Below are positions 1-14,172 of a DNA stretch of 64,000 nt, one piece after another; positions within the stretch are counted from its first letter, which is position 1; each line of letters opens with the position of its first letter. This stretch comes from Auanema rhodensis (lineage: Eukaryota > Nematoda > Chromadorea > Rhabditida > Rhabditidae). The notes under the pieces are model-generated. The model was not told the origin of the DNA, did no database searches, and saw only the letters and a list, made by a program, of their open reading frames with translations. Where the stretch lies: the NCBI GenBank assembly GCA_964057225.1, contig OZ059894.1, positions 14,704,131-14,768,130 of the forward strand, in the 5' to 3' direction. Position numbers and translations under genes: made by a program.

Positions 1-155
1 CATTCACCTAATATATTGCGAAATAAAATAATCAAAAACAATGATAATTCTAACCTTCATGATTCCGACAACCTCATCAACCTGAGCTTGAGTCTGTTGA
101 AGTCTTTTGTTAGATGGTCTAGGACCCTGGCTTCCTCCAGCTGCATCACCTTGTC
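1..155 (-). CDS. snb-1: Synaptobrevin (R-SNARE), N-terminal part, cut by window edge
   Basis: This is the synaptic-vesicle R-SNARE, which pairs with syntaxin and SNAP-25 to drive vesicle fusion. The full exon at 55-155 reads [14 protein letters not shown] followed by [19 protein letters not shown]. That is the variable N-terminus plus the first half of the R-SNARE motif, nearly identical to what I recall of nematode SNB-1. A gttag donor ends the exon, and after a 47-nt intron an acceptor opens the next exon at positions 7-1 (GTG AAT G, continuing VN). The rest of the SNARE motif and the membrane anchor lie beyond the left edge. The start codon is upstream. One phase-compatible candidate first exon is 443-473 (MDLKLKPSCA, then a phase-1 gttttg donor), but no homology supports it. 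The family call is firm; the first exon is unresolved. Confidence 0.9.
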
Positions 156-3100
156 CTAAAAACGAAAATTAATAAAATATTAAGCAGAATTTATCAACCT
201 TCCATTTCAAAGTTTGGTTGAAATTAGACTAATTCCCTAAAAAATGCAAAAATTAGACAAATGTAATTAGTATTAAAAGCGAAAGAAAAGATGAAAAATA
301 ATTTGTAAACTGCATGTAATAGTAATCTGTATAATGATGAACATAATGTAAAATTCAAATCGATTCAAAAGAAATACCAAACGTCACATGTTTTACCATG
401 AGAAAACGACAAAGAGCAATTTGGGATCGTGTCATACAAAACCTGCACAGCTTGGTTTTAACTTTAAATCCATAATATTATAGACGAACAAAAATCTCGA
501 AATGGAAAACAATTCAAGGAGTAAGTCTAAAGTCAAGAAAAGGATTGAAATTATAGCTGCAAGAGCAGAGCAAGAATTTATTTTTCAGAGAATAGCCCAA
601 TGTGATAGCAGCATGTTGCAGTTTGTGCTCTTCAACATTCTAACAAGAATTGTGACACAATTCGTGGGCTGAATTTCGTCAAAATACGTTTGAATATAAG
701 ATTAAAAGTATTCTGATAGAACAAATGAAGATTCCATATAACTAAGAAAGAAATGAAGAAAAAGAATAACATATCAAACAAACTTTCTTTCTGCCTTCTT
801 TACTATTCAATTAACGAAGAGAAGAGCATGTAAAGAGGTGAAGCAGAGAATACTAGAGTATTTATAACTAATATAAATGAAAATTAACCGTAAACAAAAT
901 GTATTTCATTCTTATACGGGTTAGCAAGCATGAATTCGTCGGAGGCAACTGCCCTTTAACAACAAAAAAACACACGAAAAGAATGCTAAAATAAAGAAAC
1001 AAGAACCAGTATGAAAGGTACCCCATGTTCGATTCTTTTTCCTTGCCTGAAGCGGTAGTGCCTAGTGTACGAGCAGCCTGAAGAATAATCGATGCCTACT
1101 CGGTTAGACACCAAAACGAATAGCTACCCTCCCCTTCACATCTCTTTTTCTTTTCTCTCTATCCCACTCTCTTCTCTTTTTACCAAAACAATATCCAACA
1201 CTTTCGGCACGAGCTCGGCCAAAATAGGCGGCGGAAGGCAACCAGTACAGCAGGAAAGAACATCAGTAACAAAAAATAAAAGAAATGGATAGCCATTACA
1301 CTGGAAACGGGATGCGTGGAAAATATAGAACAAAGTTTGTTATCAAAATCGCAAAATACGGATTAAAGAATTCACGAGAATTATATGACAGACAATCAGA
1401 AAATGAAAACAGAACACAGCACAACAGCACCGCAGCCGCGCTTGCACACCGCTCACAACCAATCGATTGAGAAGAACCTGAAAATTGCCAAGCAGGAGCT
1501 TCTGGGACGATGTAACATATGAACTTAACCGAAATACCAGGATATGCTGTCCCAACTAATCGAAAGGGACGTGAAAGCAAAAATTATGGAGCGGGGGGAG
1601 GGAGAATCAATGCGAAAACGTCAAGCGAAAAGCGCCGGACGCTGGGCCATAACGATCAATAGAGCCTCGAGGGCGACCCAGTGCGACGGAAACTAACCGC
1701 GCACGAAGCCGCGACTTGCACCAAAAATAGCCATCGATCGTGCAGGTTTATTATTTCCTTGATGTCGTCGCTTTCGAGCCAAAGAAGTCTGGAGTCAAAC
1801 CCAAATACGAATATTACAAAAATATGTATTCAACTCACAAGTAAGATAGAGTTTAAAAAGAATTCAGCGCTTTGAATGCAGGAAGTAAATACAACGATGT
1901 GTATTTAAAATTAGAAAATGTTTTTTTCTTTGTAAAACATACGGTTACGAAATATGTGACGCACATTAAATGAAGCAGTTGTGAATGAATCATAGCACAA
2001 AAAGAGCGGAGATAATGTGAGAAAAAAATATAAACGGAAAATGAACAACATATACGGGCTTCTTCCGTTCAATTGCGAAAATGAAAGTGTAAAAAATCAC
2101 TACTTTCAAGAAAGATTCGTTCATTTTTGTTTCATATCCGCGCGCGGCATGACTAACGCGTTGCGGCCATAACCCCAAGTGCACTTATTATTCCTAATTC
2201 TACAATGAACTGTTCACTTGTCGGTTGAAAAAGGAACACGGCACTGTAAGGGAGTTTTAATGAATTCAAAATAAGAATCATTGTCTTGTTCCCGATCAGG
2301 TTCGGGGCAAACCGATATGAATCGACGAAAAATAGGACTAGAGAATGACAGCAATACAGGCACCAGCTGAATTCGATAACAATTGAAATGATAAATTGAC
2401 ATGAAGAACATTATGCCAGGAAAGATGAATTTGGTCACATCAAAAGTTAGTATGTATATAGAGATAAAAGTATAAAAAGCGAACACAATGAACATGTTGT
2501 ATAACAGAATGGGACCTTACAAAAATCTGAAATAAGAAGAAAGTGCTGTCTTTTTCTACAATTTGTCGATTGGCAGAAATATCGGCTTTAAGGGTGTCAA
2601 TAGGACATATGAACGAGTACATACGTTTATTTTTGCACGTTCTTGAGTTGCAATTTTATTAACATAGTTCCGATATATTTATGTGAATGAGGAAAATCAC
2701 AACTTCAACATGAAGTAAAACACAAATCTTGTAATACCTATAAGCTATATGTTGTCAGAAAAAAATTAAAGAAATTGTTGGAAAAGAGGGGAGAAAGCTT
2801 CACCAAAGCTGTATCTTATAATGTTTTCAAGAAAGCTGTGCCAAGCAAATTTAAATCCTTGTTACAGAATAGCAGTGAAACAGAGCAAAAAAAAAACAAA
2901 AAAAATGAGACAACTTAAAAAACAGAAGGACAAAATATAAATTGATTTTAGTAGTAGAAAGAATTTTTCATAATGCGCACAGATAACGAAGCGGGCCCTT
3001 TTCACTGATATTAGAAAACTAACTATTGAATTCAAAAAGGAAACCAAGTAAAGTATATCCTAATATAAATTGATGCTAAAATATACTATTAAATATGTAA

Positions 3101-3394
3101 GGTACGCGTAATACAAGACTTCAAGAAGAAATGTTAGATATGAATTGCGAATTTAAGATTTGGAAAGAAATATTAATGTAATGAGAAAAACGGGCACTCT
3201 TCGTCTGAATAATATAAACTTGCCACACCTCTCAAGTAGCAGAACACAACCGAACATGCCCAGCGGTGAAACGAAAATAGCTCTTACGTGGCAATTCTCA
3301 CGTTATTATTTCACACGTGAGGTGACCAATAATGTTAAAATTGCAAAAACTGGCAAACCAATTTCAGACTCAAGAATTAAAAACAAAAATACTT

Positions 3395-3430
<36 letters not shown>

Positions 3431-4119
3431 ATATTTATGTTATATGCTATTGCATATATGTATGTTTTCTGTTGTAAAGCTTCTTATGTGTATATTGATC
3501 TAAAAAAACGTCAAATTAGAATGAAGAGACGTGGATATGCATGACATCAGTCTATCCAAGGGCTTCCTGCTCAGGGCGGCTTAACAGCCGTTGAGCACAT
3601 TTGCTTTTTTTTTCTAGCATTTCGTTCTCTGTGATGTCTATTAGGGAAAGTCTCCTCGAGTTCTATTCTTAATTTTTTTCAACTTTGTTATTCGATCTTA
3701 AGAAGAACTCAGAAAAATAAAATGACGCCTCCAGATATATCACTATAGTTATCGGCTTTACAATTAAACTTCACACCTCTGAGATTTAAAGACATTGAAA
3801 GGAAGATATCAATGTGTTTATACCTCTGAGGTCATTGTTCACACTTTGCTCTTACGTAGTGAACAAAGTACTCTTTTTAGCCAATGGCATGTCCGTTTTT
3901 TAGTAACATACGCTATCCGACCCTATATGGTCAGTTTTGCCGACAAGGGATTGTTGAGGTGCGAAACTAACGGTGCTGATAAACCAAGAGGCCCGCTGTC
4001 ACGTTTGAAAAGATAATTGCTATAATAGGCGTATCGGTTACTTGAAAGCTTGGTGAAGTATATAAGATTCTAGTAGCTACACTTTCAACGCCATTTTATT
4101 TTGCTTACTGTTCATAAAG
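156..4119. other. Non-coding interval between snb-1 and the 4120 gene
   Basis: I see no convincing coding exon here apart from the weak snb-1 first-exon candidate at 443-473. The + strand is purine-rich up to about 3.3 kb, so the snb-1 sense strand is pyrimidine-rich; this fits a long snb-1 5' intron or leader region. A GC-rich patch at about 1595-1760 stands out from its surroundings and could be promoter-like. An (AT)n tract lies near 3400-3430. Confidence 0.5.
3400..3430. repeat. (AT)n microsatellite
   Basis: An almost uninterrupted run of alternating A and T of about 30 bp in non-coding sequence. Confidence 0.9.
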
Positions 4120-5129
4120 ATGGTTTCGATCTCTTTCCGAATTCCTGCTGCTCATGCTATGACCATGATTCCAATGCCATCACAGACTGTCCGACGGGTG
4201 AGTATATGCTATGTTATCGTTTAAATTGTTTTGTATTTAATTCTAATCATTTTTTTGAAATTAATAAAAAATGTTTAGCATTCTCGGTCAAACTCAGCAG
4301 CCATGGATTTCTTTTTTGGTCATAACTCATGGGTAAGTTCAACCTTTTTTCAAAATTTACTTTATATTTCTATTCAGCAATCTATTGTATTCTATGTAAT
4401 TATCGCTATCTTGTCACTACTATATAACTTCGCTGTATTTTATTTAAATTTTGGTGAAGTTCATTATGCTGAAGGATTATTTAGTGAGATATTACTTTAA
4501 AATTATATTTTACTTTGAATTTTCTAGGTGAGGTTACTCTTCTACGTTTAATCTCTTGTCAATGGTGTCTTTCTTTTATCCTCGCAGGACTAGGAATCTT
4601 TTTTTTTCATGAAGTTTGCCTTCCGGTATATGTTTTTATTGCGGTTAGTTTTATAATAATTTAAATATATACGATATATATTTACATTTTAGATCTTAAC
4701 CACTAATGGAAGTGCTGTTCTATTTGCTATCAATGCACGAAAAGTTTATGATGGCATGGTAGAAGTTGGTAAGTTCAACAAAATCTGTATTATAAGTAGT
4801 ATTTGATTTAGACTCTGAATACTTCATGATTCTTTGTTTCTTGTTTGGAGCTAGTATCACTCATTGTATCATTTATGTCTATGCCTTGCATCTCCAGGAA
4901 TTAAATCACAGGTACTTGAAAAGCTCTAGAAACTCTTGAATCCTAAATGTTCGATTGCAGTGCTGATAATGAAATCAGAAATCAACACTTTTTCTGGGAT
5001 TTCTTACAGTTCAAACATTCTGAGGCTCCAAGAGCTGAATTTCCTACAAGGAATAACAAAGTAATATATTCTATTGTATAATTTCTAATTTTGAACTTTA
5101 AAAACTTATTTTGTTTTCCATAGAAATGA
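4120..5129 (+). CDS. Uncharacterised multi-pass membrane protein, about 193 aa
   Basis: I do not recognise this protein. Eight exons join in frame: 4120-4197, 4279-4332, 4378-4453, 4528-4643, 4693-4744, 4812-4911, 4961-5060 and 5124-5129 (AAA TGA). The product has a hydrophilic N-terminus of about 44 residues. It then has four likely membrane helices, starting with IVFYVIIAILSLLYNF, CLSFILAGLGIFFF and VYVFIAILTT, and ending with YFMILCFLFGASITHCIIYV. A polar tail ends in ...PTRNNKK. The short loops and four helices resemble MARVEL- or tetraspan-type topology, but no family motif is visible. Exon 5 must use a weak gtttat donor at 4745; the better-looking gtaagt at 4770 would leave an in-frame TGA. 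If the last intron is not removed, the ORF ends seven codons later at 5081. The gene model is fairly secure; function is unknown. Confidence 0.65.
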
Positions 5130-8100
5130 CGTATTTTCTTGAAATATTTGTTTTATTATTTCTTTAGTCATTAGTGATTTTGGTGGGATGTGCCCTCTGT
5201 GTTCGGGTATTCATAGACATATTAACTATAGATATGTATATAATTGTAATAATTTAATAAGAGTAATAAACGCATAATGAACTTAACAGTTTCTAATTTT
5301 ATTTCTATTCAATATTAGTATTTTAATATTTTTAGTTTGATTTTTTGTGAATTGGTCTCGAATATCAAAGAAAAAAAAACATTTGAATTATATGAGAGAT
5401 GAATAAGAATCGACACTCATCAATCATTTGTTTGGTGGTTATAGATCTGATTTTGATGGAATAGTCTGCCTTAGATTAGGGAAGCTTTAAGTTCCTAGCC
5501 TAAGCTTCCTTATTCCTCTAATTTCCGAGGTTCATGTGAAAATATGGTTGCCGTATGATTTATCAAAGTTTCATTTAAACTAGGGATCATCAACATAAAC
5601 TAATCTTTCTCAAAACATTCTTAGTCTGATTTTGTTCCAGAAATAGAATGTTTGCGAGTTTCAGTTGCGAAAGTCATGATTTATTAAAATGTTCCGGATA
5701 TATTAGGCGATTGCTTAGCAACTCAGAACTTTAATGTCTATGAATAACAGTAATTAATATGATTTATCTGACAGATGATTGTCTGCCTTTTACATTACGT
5801 CCAAAGATTCTCAGCATTTTCAAGAAAAAGCCGAATAATACTCGATTCAACCGTGCTCTCTGTTTGCAAAAACCAAAATTCATAAATAGTTATAGTGTCA
5901 GTCAAGCATTTGGGAAATGACGTGAAAAGTGAGAATGAATTATGAATTTGCAAATGCTTTGAGATTAGAATAGTTACGTCTAGCGTGAAAAATGTGACAA
6001 AATTTTGTAATATGCCTTTATTTGATTCTATTTTGTTTAGAATGATTCACTTAGCCCGATTCTCATTTTTTTCCCTGTAACTTCACAAAACATACGAGCT
6101 ATTTCAAATAATGAATGAGATGGGATGTTTTTGCTCATTTCATGGAATTTTAATGTTTTTCAAGTTTCATGTTATTTCTACATTTAAATATTTGAATATA
6201 ACTTCCTTCACTAATGTAACTAAATGTCCACGTTCTTTCGCGCAATTTCTAAAGCATGAGATTTGTCATTCAATTTGGATAGTTTAAACAAACCAATGAA
6301 ATTTGGATAAGCCTGCAGTTTCGTAATTAGTTTATGTTTGACTGGGAAATTTGTATTGTTTTGTGAATAAGATATAGGAAAAGCGTTTATTATCAATCGA
6401 AAAATTGAACGTATACTATCTCACTTTATAGAATCTGGAAGATATCCCTCTCCATGGTCGTAGAGACCGAGCCTTGAAGAGGCGAGCGCGCTATAAGAAA
6501 ATGCATGTTAGCCATGAAAGAAAAGCAACACTACTTATATATATATATATATTGAACGCTTATCTCACCATTCAAGATTCGGCATATCTTTCCTGGTGAG
6601 TCTCTTTCCTTCGTCGTCTAAGTCCATTATTATTGGATTTGGGTTCTTCGACCGAAGAGTTGTCGAGAGATCGATGCCGCCGCGCAACCGCCACGCGTCT
6701 CAGCTTCAGCCTTCTGAGGCAGAAGGCAATAAACTCCCGACGACTACAAAGCTTACATAGCATTGGCTTGTTTCTTTGATGGGATCAGAAGCTTGAGTCT
6801 ACGACGACGATGTGCATACATACATAGATACATACAAACCTACATACATGTAATACATCGGTTTGCAAATCTCACTCTCTATTTTCTTGTTCATTTGTCT
6901 TTCTTTACCTCTTCCTTTCTTTTTCTTACTCATTAACATTCTCCTGCAATCGAATATTCTGTTTCATTATCATTGCTTGTTATTTTCAATGATTAGGCTT
7001 CTCCTTTCTAGCAACATCATTATCACTCAGCTATTGTATCCAGCCATATTCTCCTCTCATCCCAGCTGTCTAAAAGCAATAATTAAGAAAAAAAACATAA
7101 TATTGGCATAAAAACGACAGCGGAATAATCCAACGAAGGAGATCTGAAAGTTGCTCAGTGTATATATCCATCAGCTGTCATGTTCTTCACCATTTACATC
7201 TGTCAAAAGTCAACTTTCTATGTTTTTTTCCTCAATATTCCTTGTTGCCCATCCTTCTATTACTCCTTAGTTCTCTCCATTTCCTCTTTCTAATTCTCAT
7301 TCTTTCTTATTCTCTCTTTCTCTCTCTTTATCTTTCTTCGTCTCTCTCTCACTCTCTCTATATATGGCGATTCCCCTTTGCCTCGTCGTTTCTCCCTTTT
7401 TTGCCGTTTCTCGTTTTTGCAAAGTTTATGGATGGGCTGTTGTTTTTCCTTCAAACCCAAAATTCCGTTCTTCGCTTTGGATGAGTTTCAAGATTTTCAT
7501 ATCGAAATGGTTGTACCTTCTTTTCATTCATCCTCCGTATATCCAAATGATGCTCGGCTTAGTCATCTCCCATCTATATAGAACTCTTATTGCAATAGTA
7601 TTATTGGTATCTTCAGCATGATCGGAGATTAATTAAAGGTTGCAAAACTAATAAAAGCGCAGCTACATATGTTCATATTTAGTTTTATATTCATTTTCTT
7701 TCTGGAGTAGGTCCTTTAATGTATTTCTAGCAAGTGAATTCCTAATTCTTGTATTATCCATACTGCATCATATTAAGCTGTTGATTGAACCGTATGCTTA
7801 GATGTATGCTTGCACATGTTCTTGTATCACTTCAAAAATGTGAGAAAAGAAAGAAGATTCTTTGGTTATTTCGTATATAATTTCTATTTTAATCTCTTCT
7901 CACTACTTATCTTATAATAATTTTTATTTTTCCTCATCTTTAAAACCTATTTCATGCTATTTTCCTGATATATTCAGCTTCATACATCACATCAAAATAG
8001 GCATTCAAAAGGAAATTTAGTACTTCTAACTTCTAAAAAGTTGTCACAAGTGGAGAGAGCAACCTCATTGAAAGAATTTAAATTCTGTACTTTGTCCTTT

Positions 8101-11100
8101 TTCGTAATATAATCACATAATTATTTATTTTTCAAGTTATATAGCATTAAGAAAGATTTATATTTTTATATATATTAGTGAATTTCAAATTATATTGACT
8201 TGCATATGTATTTACAGAACAGTTTATGATTTTCTTCTTATTTATAGTTATCTTTTCTCTTTATCTCCCTCTCTCTCTCTATCTTATAAGTGTTTATAGT
8301 ATTCAAAGCTGAGATTTTCTATCATTCATCTGTCCATTTCTTATCGATTATATTCGGATTTTTGAAATATATTTTTCATGATATGAATGTCTATCTCTTT
8401 CTCTTATGCTGCCTGATTCTCGTTCCCTTGAGCCCTATGTTCATACACATACATGCATATATGTGTGCATGTATGTATGTCCGTTACCCCCGGGGGGTAA
8501 AACGATGGACAGTCATCTTTTTTCTTTTTCTTTTCATTCATTCAATCTTTTTGGTGCTCGACAGGCCTGATATGAAGCTCTTATGAATACAGATTCACAG
8601 TTTCTTTCAATTTTGCTAAAGTTGAATGATGCCACCGCAACCTACTATCCTCTAGTGTTAGCTAATTGTATTCGCAATTCCGACGGCTTTGAAAACTCTG
8701 AAAATTTCAAAAAAAGTTGTAAATGTTATTCGAATTTACAGCATTTTTTCGGATTTTTCCATTTTTTTTCGTTTCTTTCTTTGTCCTTTTTTGGTATTTT
8801 TCTGTTTTTTCCTTCTTGCTGTCTTCCTTGTCAGTTTCCTGATATGGCTTAATCCCCTTCCTACGTTTGCTTCTTCACCATCTAGTTTCTGCTTCTCATC
8901 TTTCTCACGTTTTTAACACATTGTCAACTTTTTTGTCTCATTCCTCACGAAGCTAATTGTTTTTTTTAATGCTAATATCACCGTGTTCTCAAAGTTATTT
9001 ACCTAGTAAATTCCATTTATTTATTAATAATTCAGTTTCAATGACCAGCTAGAGACAAGTAAATGAAGAGAGGTATAGAGAGAGTAGGCTTTTAAAGGAG
9101 GTGTGGGGGAGGAATTCTACATGGGATTGAGCAGAGTTGTCAACCTGCTTGAAGAATATTCATTATCCAAGAACCATATTTGGCTACGAACAAAGCTCAA
9201 TTTGAGGCTAACAATCCGTGCCTAAGCCAGAAAAGTAGTTCACCCCAATCCAAAGAAGTCGAATCAGGCAAATGGATTTAGAAGACCATGAAATTCGATA
9301 GCCGGCACGACGAATGCTCCACATCAACCGGACATGGCAGAATCTGCCATCATCTTGATTTTTCCATAGCTTGTATAACATTGTGATCGATTGGTGAAGC
9401 CAACACTATAGTTGATTATATCCAAATATTTTTTTGAGACGACTTCCTTTTCCGACAGCCATTTTTTACGAGAAAACTAAAAATATTCATATATGAGCTT
9501 TTATTCGTCTTGTTAAGTGCATGCATTTACATAGTATGTCGATTTACATATCTCTCTCTCTATATATCTATGTATATGAAGCTACTTTGATTATATTCTT
9601 TCTTTTTTCCTTTTCAAAACGTTCTCTCTTTACGTTTCATTATTCTTCAAAGTTTTTTTCGAATATGACATAGAATTCACAACACACGCACGTGTGTACG
9701 TCACTTACACGTAAACGATTTTTTAATTTTATCTTCTACATTTGAACAAGTAGAAATGTCCTTCTACTTCCAGCTATACTTCCTTTCATTTTAATCCTCT
9801 TCTCTTCATCTCTCTATCTCTTTACTCTTTTACTTTCTTACTATTTTCATCCTTCTCAGTATCTACTATCTCTTCATCTATTAAGCTGTTGTTAAAGCTT
9901 TGTGACACTATATTTACATCAATTCATCTGAATATATTTTCATGAAATTAGCTTTCGAACAAAGCTATATTTGTCTTTTAACGTGTTCATATTTCGTTAT
10001 TTGTAAATACAAAGACTTTCGCTTTGCAACTTCATTTTCAGCATTTTACTTTTTATTTACTTGCAGTCATTAAATACATACATACGCTACTCTTGTTCCT
10101 TATAGTTTCGACGATTCGTTTTCCTTTTTGTCTAGGCTTTTCCTTATTCTAACTTATCTCCTCACCGCCGTCTCTTTCTCATTCGCAGTGTCTTCTCTCT
10201 CCCTCTCTGTTTCTCTCCTCGACTTACTCTCCTTCTCTGGATTGTTCTCTCTTCGCCCTCTCTCTCTCTCTCTTTTCCTTGTGTTCCAGCTATTCATTTC
10301 TGATGCATCGGCAATTGTGTACAGAGCTCTATTGCCGTACGGGAGCTCTTTTCAGCTTATGAGTTTTGCTTTCTATTTCTCTGACCTCTCTTTCTAATCT
10401 TTTTACTTTTTGTCTATTCAAAGTCTCACCCAAATACTGCTACAGCCTCTTAACCTCTTCCGCCTATTCATTCTGGAGTCAATTCTGAGTTTGAAACTTT
10501 CTGCTTAACTCATGCAATTCTTTCTGATGCATCTCATTCTACTTACGTTGTTCATTCAGAAAATAATTTACAGTTATTTCTCTTATGTTTTAATCTTTCA
10601 ATGGTTACCTACATGTGTTTCGTTAAGTAAGAATTCATAATTCTACATCTACGTATGTATATTCTTTAATCTTTTTGAATATTCTACATTACATTTCTTG
10701 TTCAGCCTAGTTTACTAAGTAGCTTTTTTCCGTTTCACATCAATCGATTCCTAATTTTCTCGGGTTTTAGGAAGTCCTTCGTTTATAATTTCATCTTTTT
10801 TTTCTCTACTTTCTCTCTTATGAGCGTTTAAAACCAGAGTGTTTTTTTTTTGAAATGAAAAATAGAAACAAGCTCATATCTCGAAGCCAAATAGACTTTA
10901 GAAGAGTTAGTGAACTGAATGTGAGAGAAGAAAGAGATGATTTTCCAAATCTGCATCTAAAGATGGGTAACAGTTGGGAACGAAAACGAATTTCCGAATT
11001 TGTTCGTGTAGCCAGAAGTAGTATTGCAGTCTTTTGGCATGTTTCACGTTCGGATACTGAGAAAAATAACACTAATCATCAATTAACATGTATTATTCAA

Positions 11101-14100
11101 GTACATTTAATCAGTTGTTTCATATAAATTCTATTAATTTTATATAAACTATATATCTAATATGTCCCTTAACTATTCTATTTCTATTTTGTATTGAATA
11201 CTTTTTTTTGTCTAAACGCAAATACCTGGATACTCCTATGAAATGATAAGTTAATCTTTCGGTTTTGATTTCTTCTATTTCAACAATATGATATTGAAAG
11301 ATCAATAAGAATGCTAAGCTTTGATCATTATTGTAAGAAACTGATTATCATATTATATATAGAAATTCTTTCATATTTCCAATGTGCATTCGTCTGTTTT
11401 CGTATTTTTCCGACTATCCTATAAAGAATTTCCATTGTATTTCGTTTGGGACCAAAGTCATGAGGGCCTTTTCCGTTAAGCATATTGATGAGGGGTGATT
11501 GAAGCGCTTTCACGTCTTCTAGCAGCGAACTTCTTAATTCAAACGCCAGTATTTTTTGAGCAAAGTGCTTCTTAAGAAATATTGAAATAGATGAAGAAAT
11601 AGACTTAGTGCGCTTCTTCATTATCTTCTTAATCATTTTCATCATTATAGGCTTGATGTCCAATTATAAGATCGTAAAAGGCTTCATAGCCTCCTGTCAT
11701 GTTGGCTTTATCGCTATACTCTTTTCCTCTGTTCAACTCTTTCCCATATTTAAAAGGAAAAAGAATAAGAAAGTAAATGAACGACTGAAACTAATGACTT
11801 TCAATTTAATGACAATGAACTATTGCTCTGAAACATCCAATTGCATCTTATTTTATTTCTTTTTTTTTACTTTTTTCAGCTCTTAAAAAACTGCAAACGT
11901 AACTTCTTCATGCATTAACATGCATATTGGGGCTATCCCATCATTTCTCGACCAATATATCTTCTGCCTACTTTTTCTACTTCTTCAGTTTCTTATATCC
12001 CTTTTCAGTTCCTGTTTAGTACTCTCCGATGCTCTTCAAATTTTTTTCAAAATCTTCATTCATTGTGTCTGTTTCAGTATTTTTCCCAATTCATACATTT
12101 GTTTTTTTCTTTTGAGTTTCTCAATGATTTCACTGACATTCAAGCACATCTCTTCGTTCACTTTGCTGTTTCTGTTAAGTTAACTTCAGTTTCTGTCTAC
12201 TTCGCAATCTATTCTTTTACCTTATGTGCTTGGAGGGATAAGCCTAATTGCCTTCTTCATTTTTCCAACAGAAATCCAATTCTCACTTCATTTTCACCTT
12301 TTTCAAATTGTAAATTTGTAGCTTGTGAAATGCAAAATGAAAATCAATTCATTGTTCGTCGTTTTTTTGTCGCCTCTTATGCTTGTCGCTGTAGTTTAAC
12401 TCAATATTTCAAAAAACAATTGAAATCAAATATTTTCTTCAAATTTCTTTAGTTCTATACAGTTATTAGCCTCTGAGAATTTTCAAAAAAAAATTTGCTC
12501 AGCAAATGTAGACAAGAATCGAATTTCGCTACTCCTTGGAATCATTTTACTTCATTCTAATCTTCTGTTGATTTTAAATTTCTTTTTTGAAATCACAAAT
12601 TTAAAAAAAAATTGTCTTTATTTTTGAAAATAAAAATATCTGATATCATTTTAAATTGAGAAAGCCATTCAATTTCTCATAATCAATACAGAAAAAAATG
12701 TGGCTGACATCCAAAACGTTTTGTTTTGTGAAATTTCACTGCTTGACGTTGACTACGGGAAAGTTCTTTATCCTGAATTTGTTATTATCTTCATTTTACT
12801 TCATTAATAAACTGAAATCAATGCCAAATACTTCTCTTAACTCAATGTAACTTGTATTTCCATATGAGAATTTTTATTCTATAAATTCCAGCTTTGTACC
12901 ACTTTGACGTTTTCATTTTCTTTTATTCCAAAGATTTATGAGTTTTGAACTACTAAAAAGGAAGATGGCAAGACAAATTATAAGATTCTATTAGAATATC
13001 CATGTTTTATGGAAATTACTAGAATTTTAATGAATATCGTTATTCATGGAAACATGACTAAAACGGAACAAATTGAAAAAAAAATGTTTCAAAGTTTCAC
13101 TACTAATCCAGTACTCAGGTGCTAGAAGTTCAAACTTTCTTATATTTTTACAAAATTAATATAGATTTTTGAATAAAAGATTGAAAATCAAAGAAATTAA
13201 AGATACAACGTTTATCAGAGGTTAGAAAAGGAGATACATAGATGTTTAGAGAAATATTTTTGATGTTGTTTTTATAATTACGTTTTACAAAATAAAATTA
13301 TTATTCTTAAAAGAAAACAAAAAAATAGAAGAACAGTATGATTAATTCTACTTTTCTTGACTTTTGTCTTCTTCTCTCATCCATCTTTTTTTTTTGTCAT
13401 GAATCTTAACATTATTCAATCTTCATTTTTTTTGCCTATCTATCAACAGTCTTCCTGAAATCGAACGAACAAAAATTGAAAAATATAAAACAAAAGTACT
13501 AAAACTTAAAACTGTCCCTCGTGTATTAGTGACAAAGAGAAAATTTACAATATATTTTCATCTTATTCTCCTCCTTTTTCATGAAAAAAGGAAAGTGCCT
13601 CCGCCTCTTTTCTGCTTTCAGCAATGTTTGGGGTGGGGGGTAGGGTATGAAACTCTCGTGGAAGAAGAAACTCAACGCACATTGGTCGTCAGATTTTATA
13701 ATTGTCTTCCGTTTTTTCTTCTAAATTCTGAAGAAAATTCTGCTCCCTTGAGCAGTTTAACTAGAAGCAAATACCTAAGGAGACGTAGTTGCAAGCCCTG
13801 ATTCCATACACAATGCTCGAGCTATTTCAGAAGAAAGAGAGGCCGAGTATGTGGAGGTTTAGAAAAAGAGTTCTCTCTTTTCTTTCAATTTTGAAGTTTT
13901 CAATGCTCTATTCAAAAGCTTTTTAATCACGTCGTTGAGTTCAATACAATCCTTCCTTATATCTTTCTCTTATAATTGTATATTTTGGTGCAGAACGACG
14001 TTTTTCATACTTTCCCGCCATTATAAGTTTAAGAGTTTGCTCCTATTTACTTTCAAGTTTCAATTTTTTTTCAAGCGTGAACAAATGATTTAGTACTTTA

Positions 14101-14172
14101 TGATGTTTTATTTCTTTTTCTCACGTGATAATTATTTGAAATTGATTCCAATTCCTTTTTTTTCAGTTAATA
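5130..14172. other. Long pyrimidine-rich non-coding region upstream of ric-4
   Basis: No exon with recognisable similarity is visible in about 9 kb. From about 6.8 kb onward the + strand is strongly T/C-rich with many CT tracts (for example 7310-7350, 8260-8282 and 10250-10275). This would fit intronic sequence transcribed from left to right. Two GC-richer islands at about 6580-6780 and 9100-9350 stand out from the surroundings. They could be promoters, non-coding first exons or conserved elements; only short open frames cross them. Confidence 0.5.

Noticed and set aside
4770-4811. 42-nt intron with a good gtaagt donor in the 4120 gene
   Set aside because: Using it leaves an in-frame TGA at 4750-4752; the weaker donor at 4745 keeps the frame into the next helix.
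6572-6763. 63-aa Arg-rich minus-strand frame in the island at 6.6 kb
   Set aside because: Short, very basic, no recognisable motif and no flanking exon; the island is better described as possible regulatory sequence.
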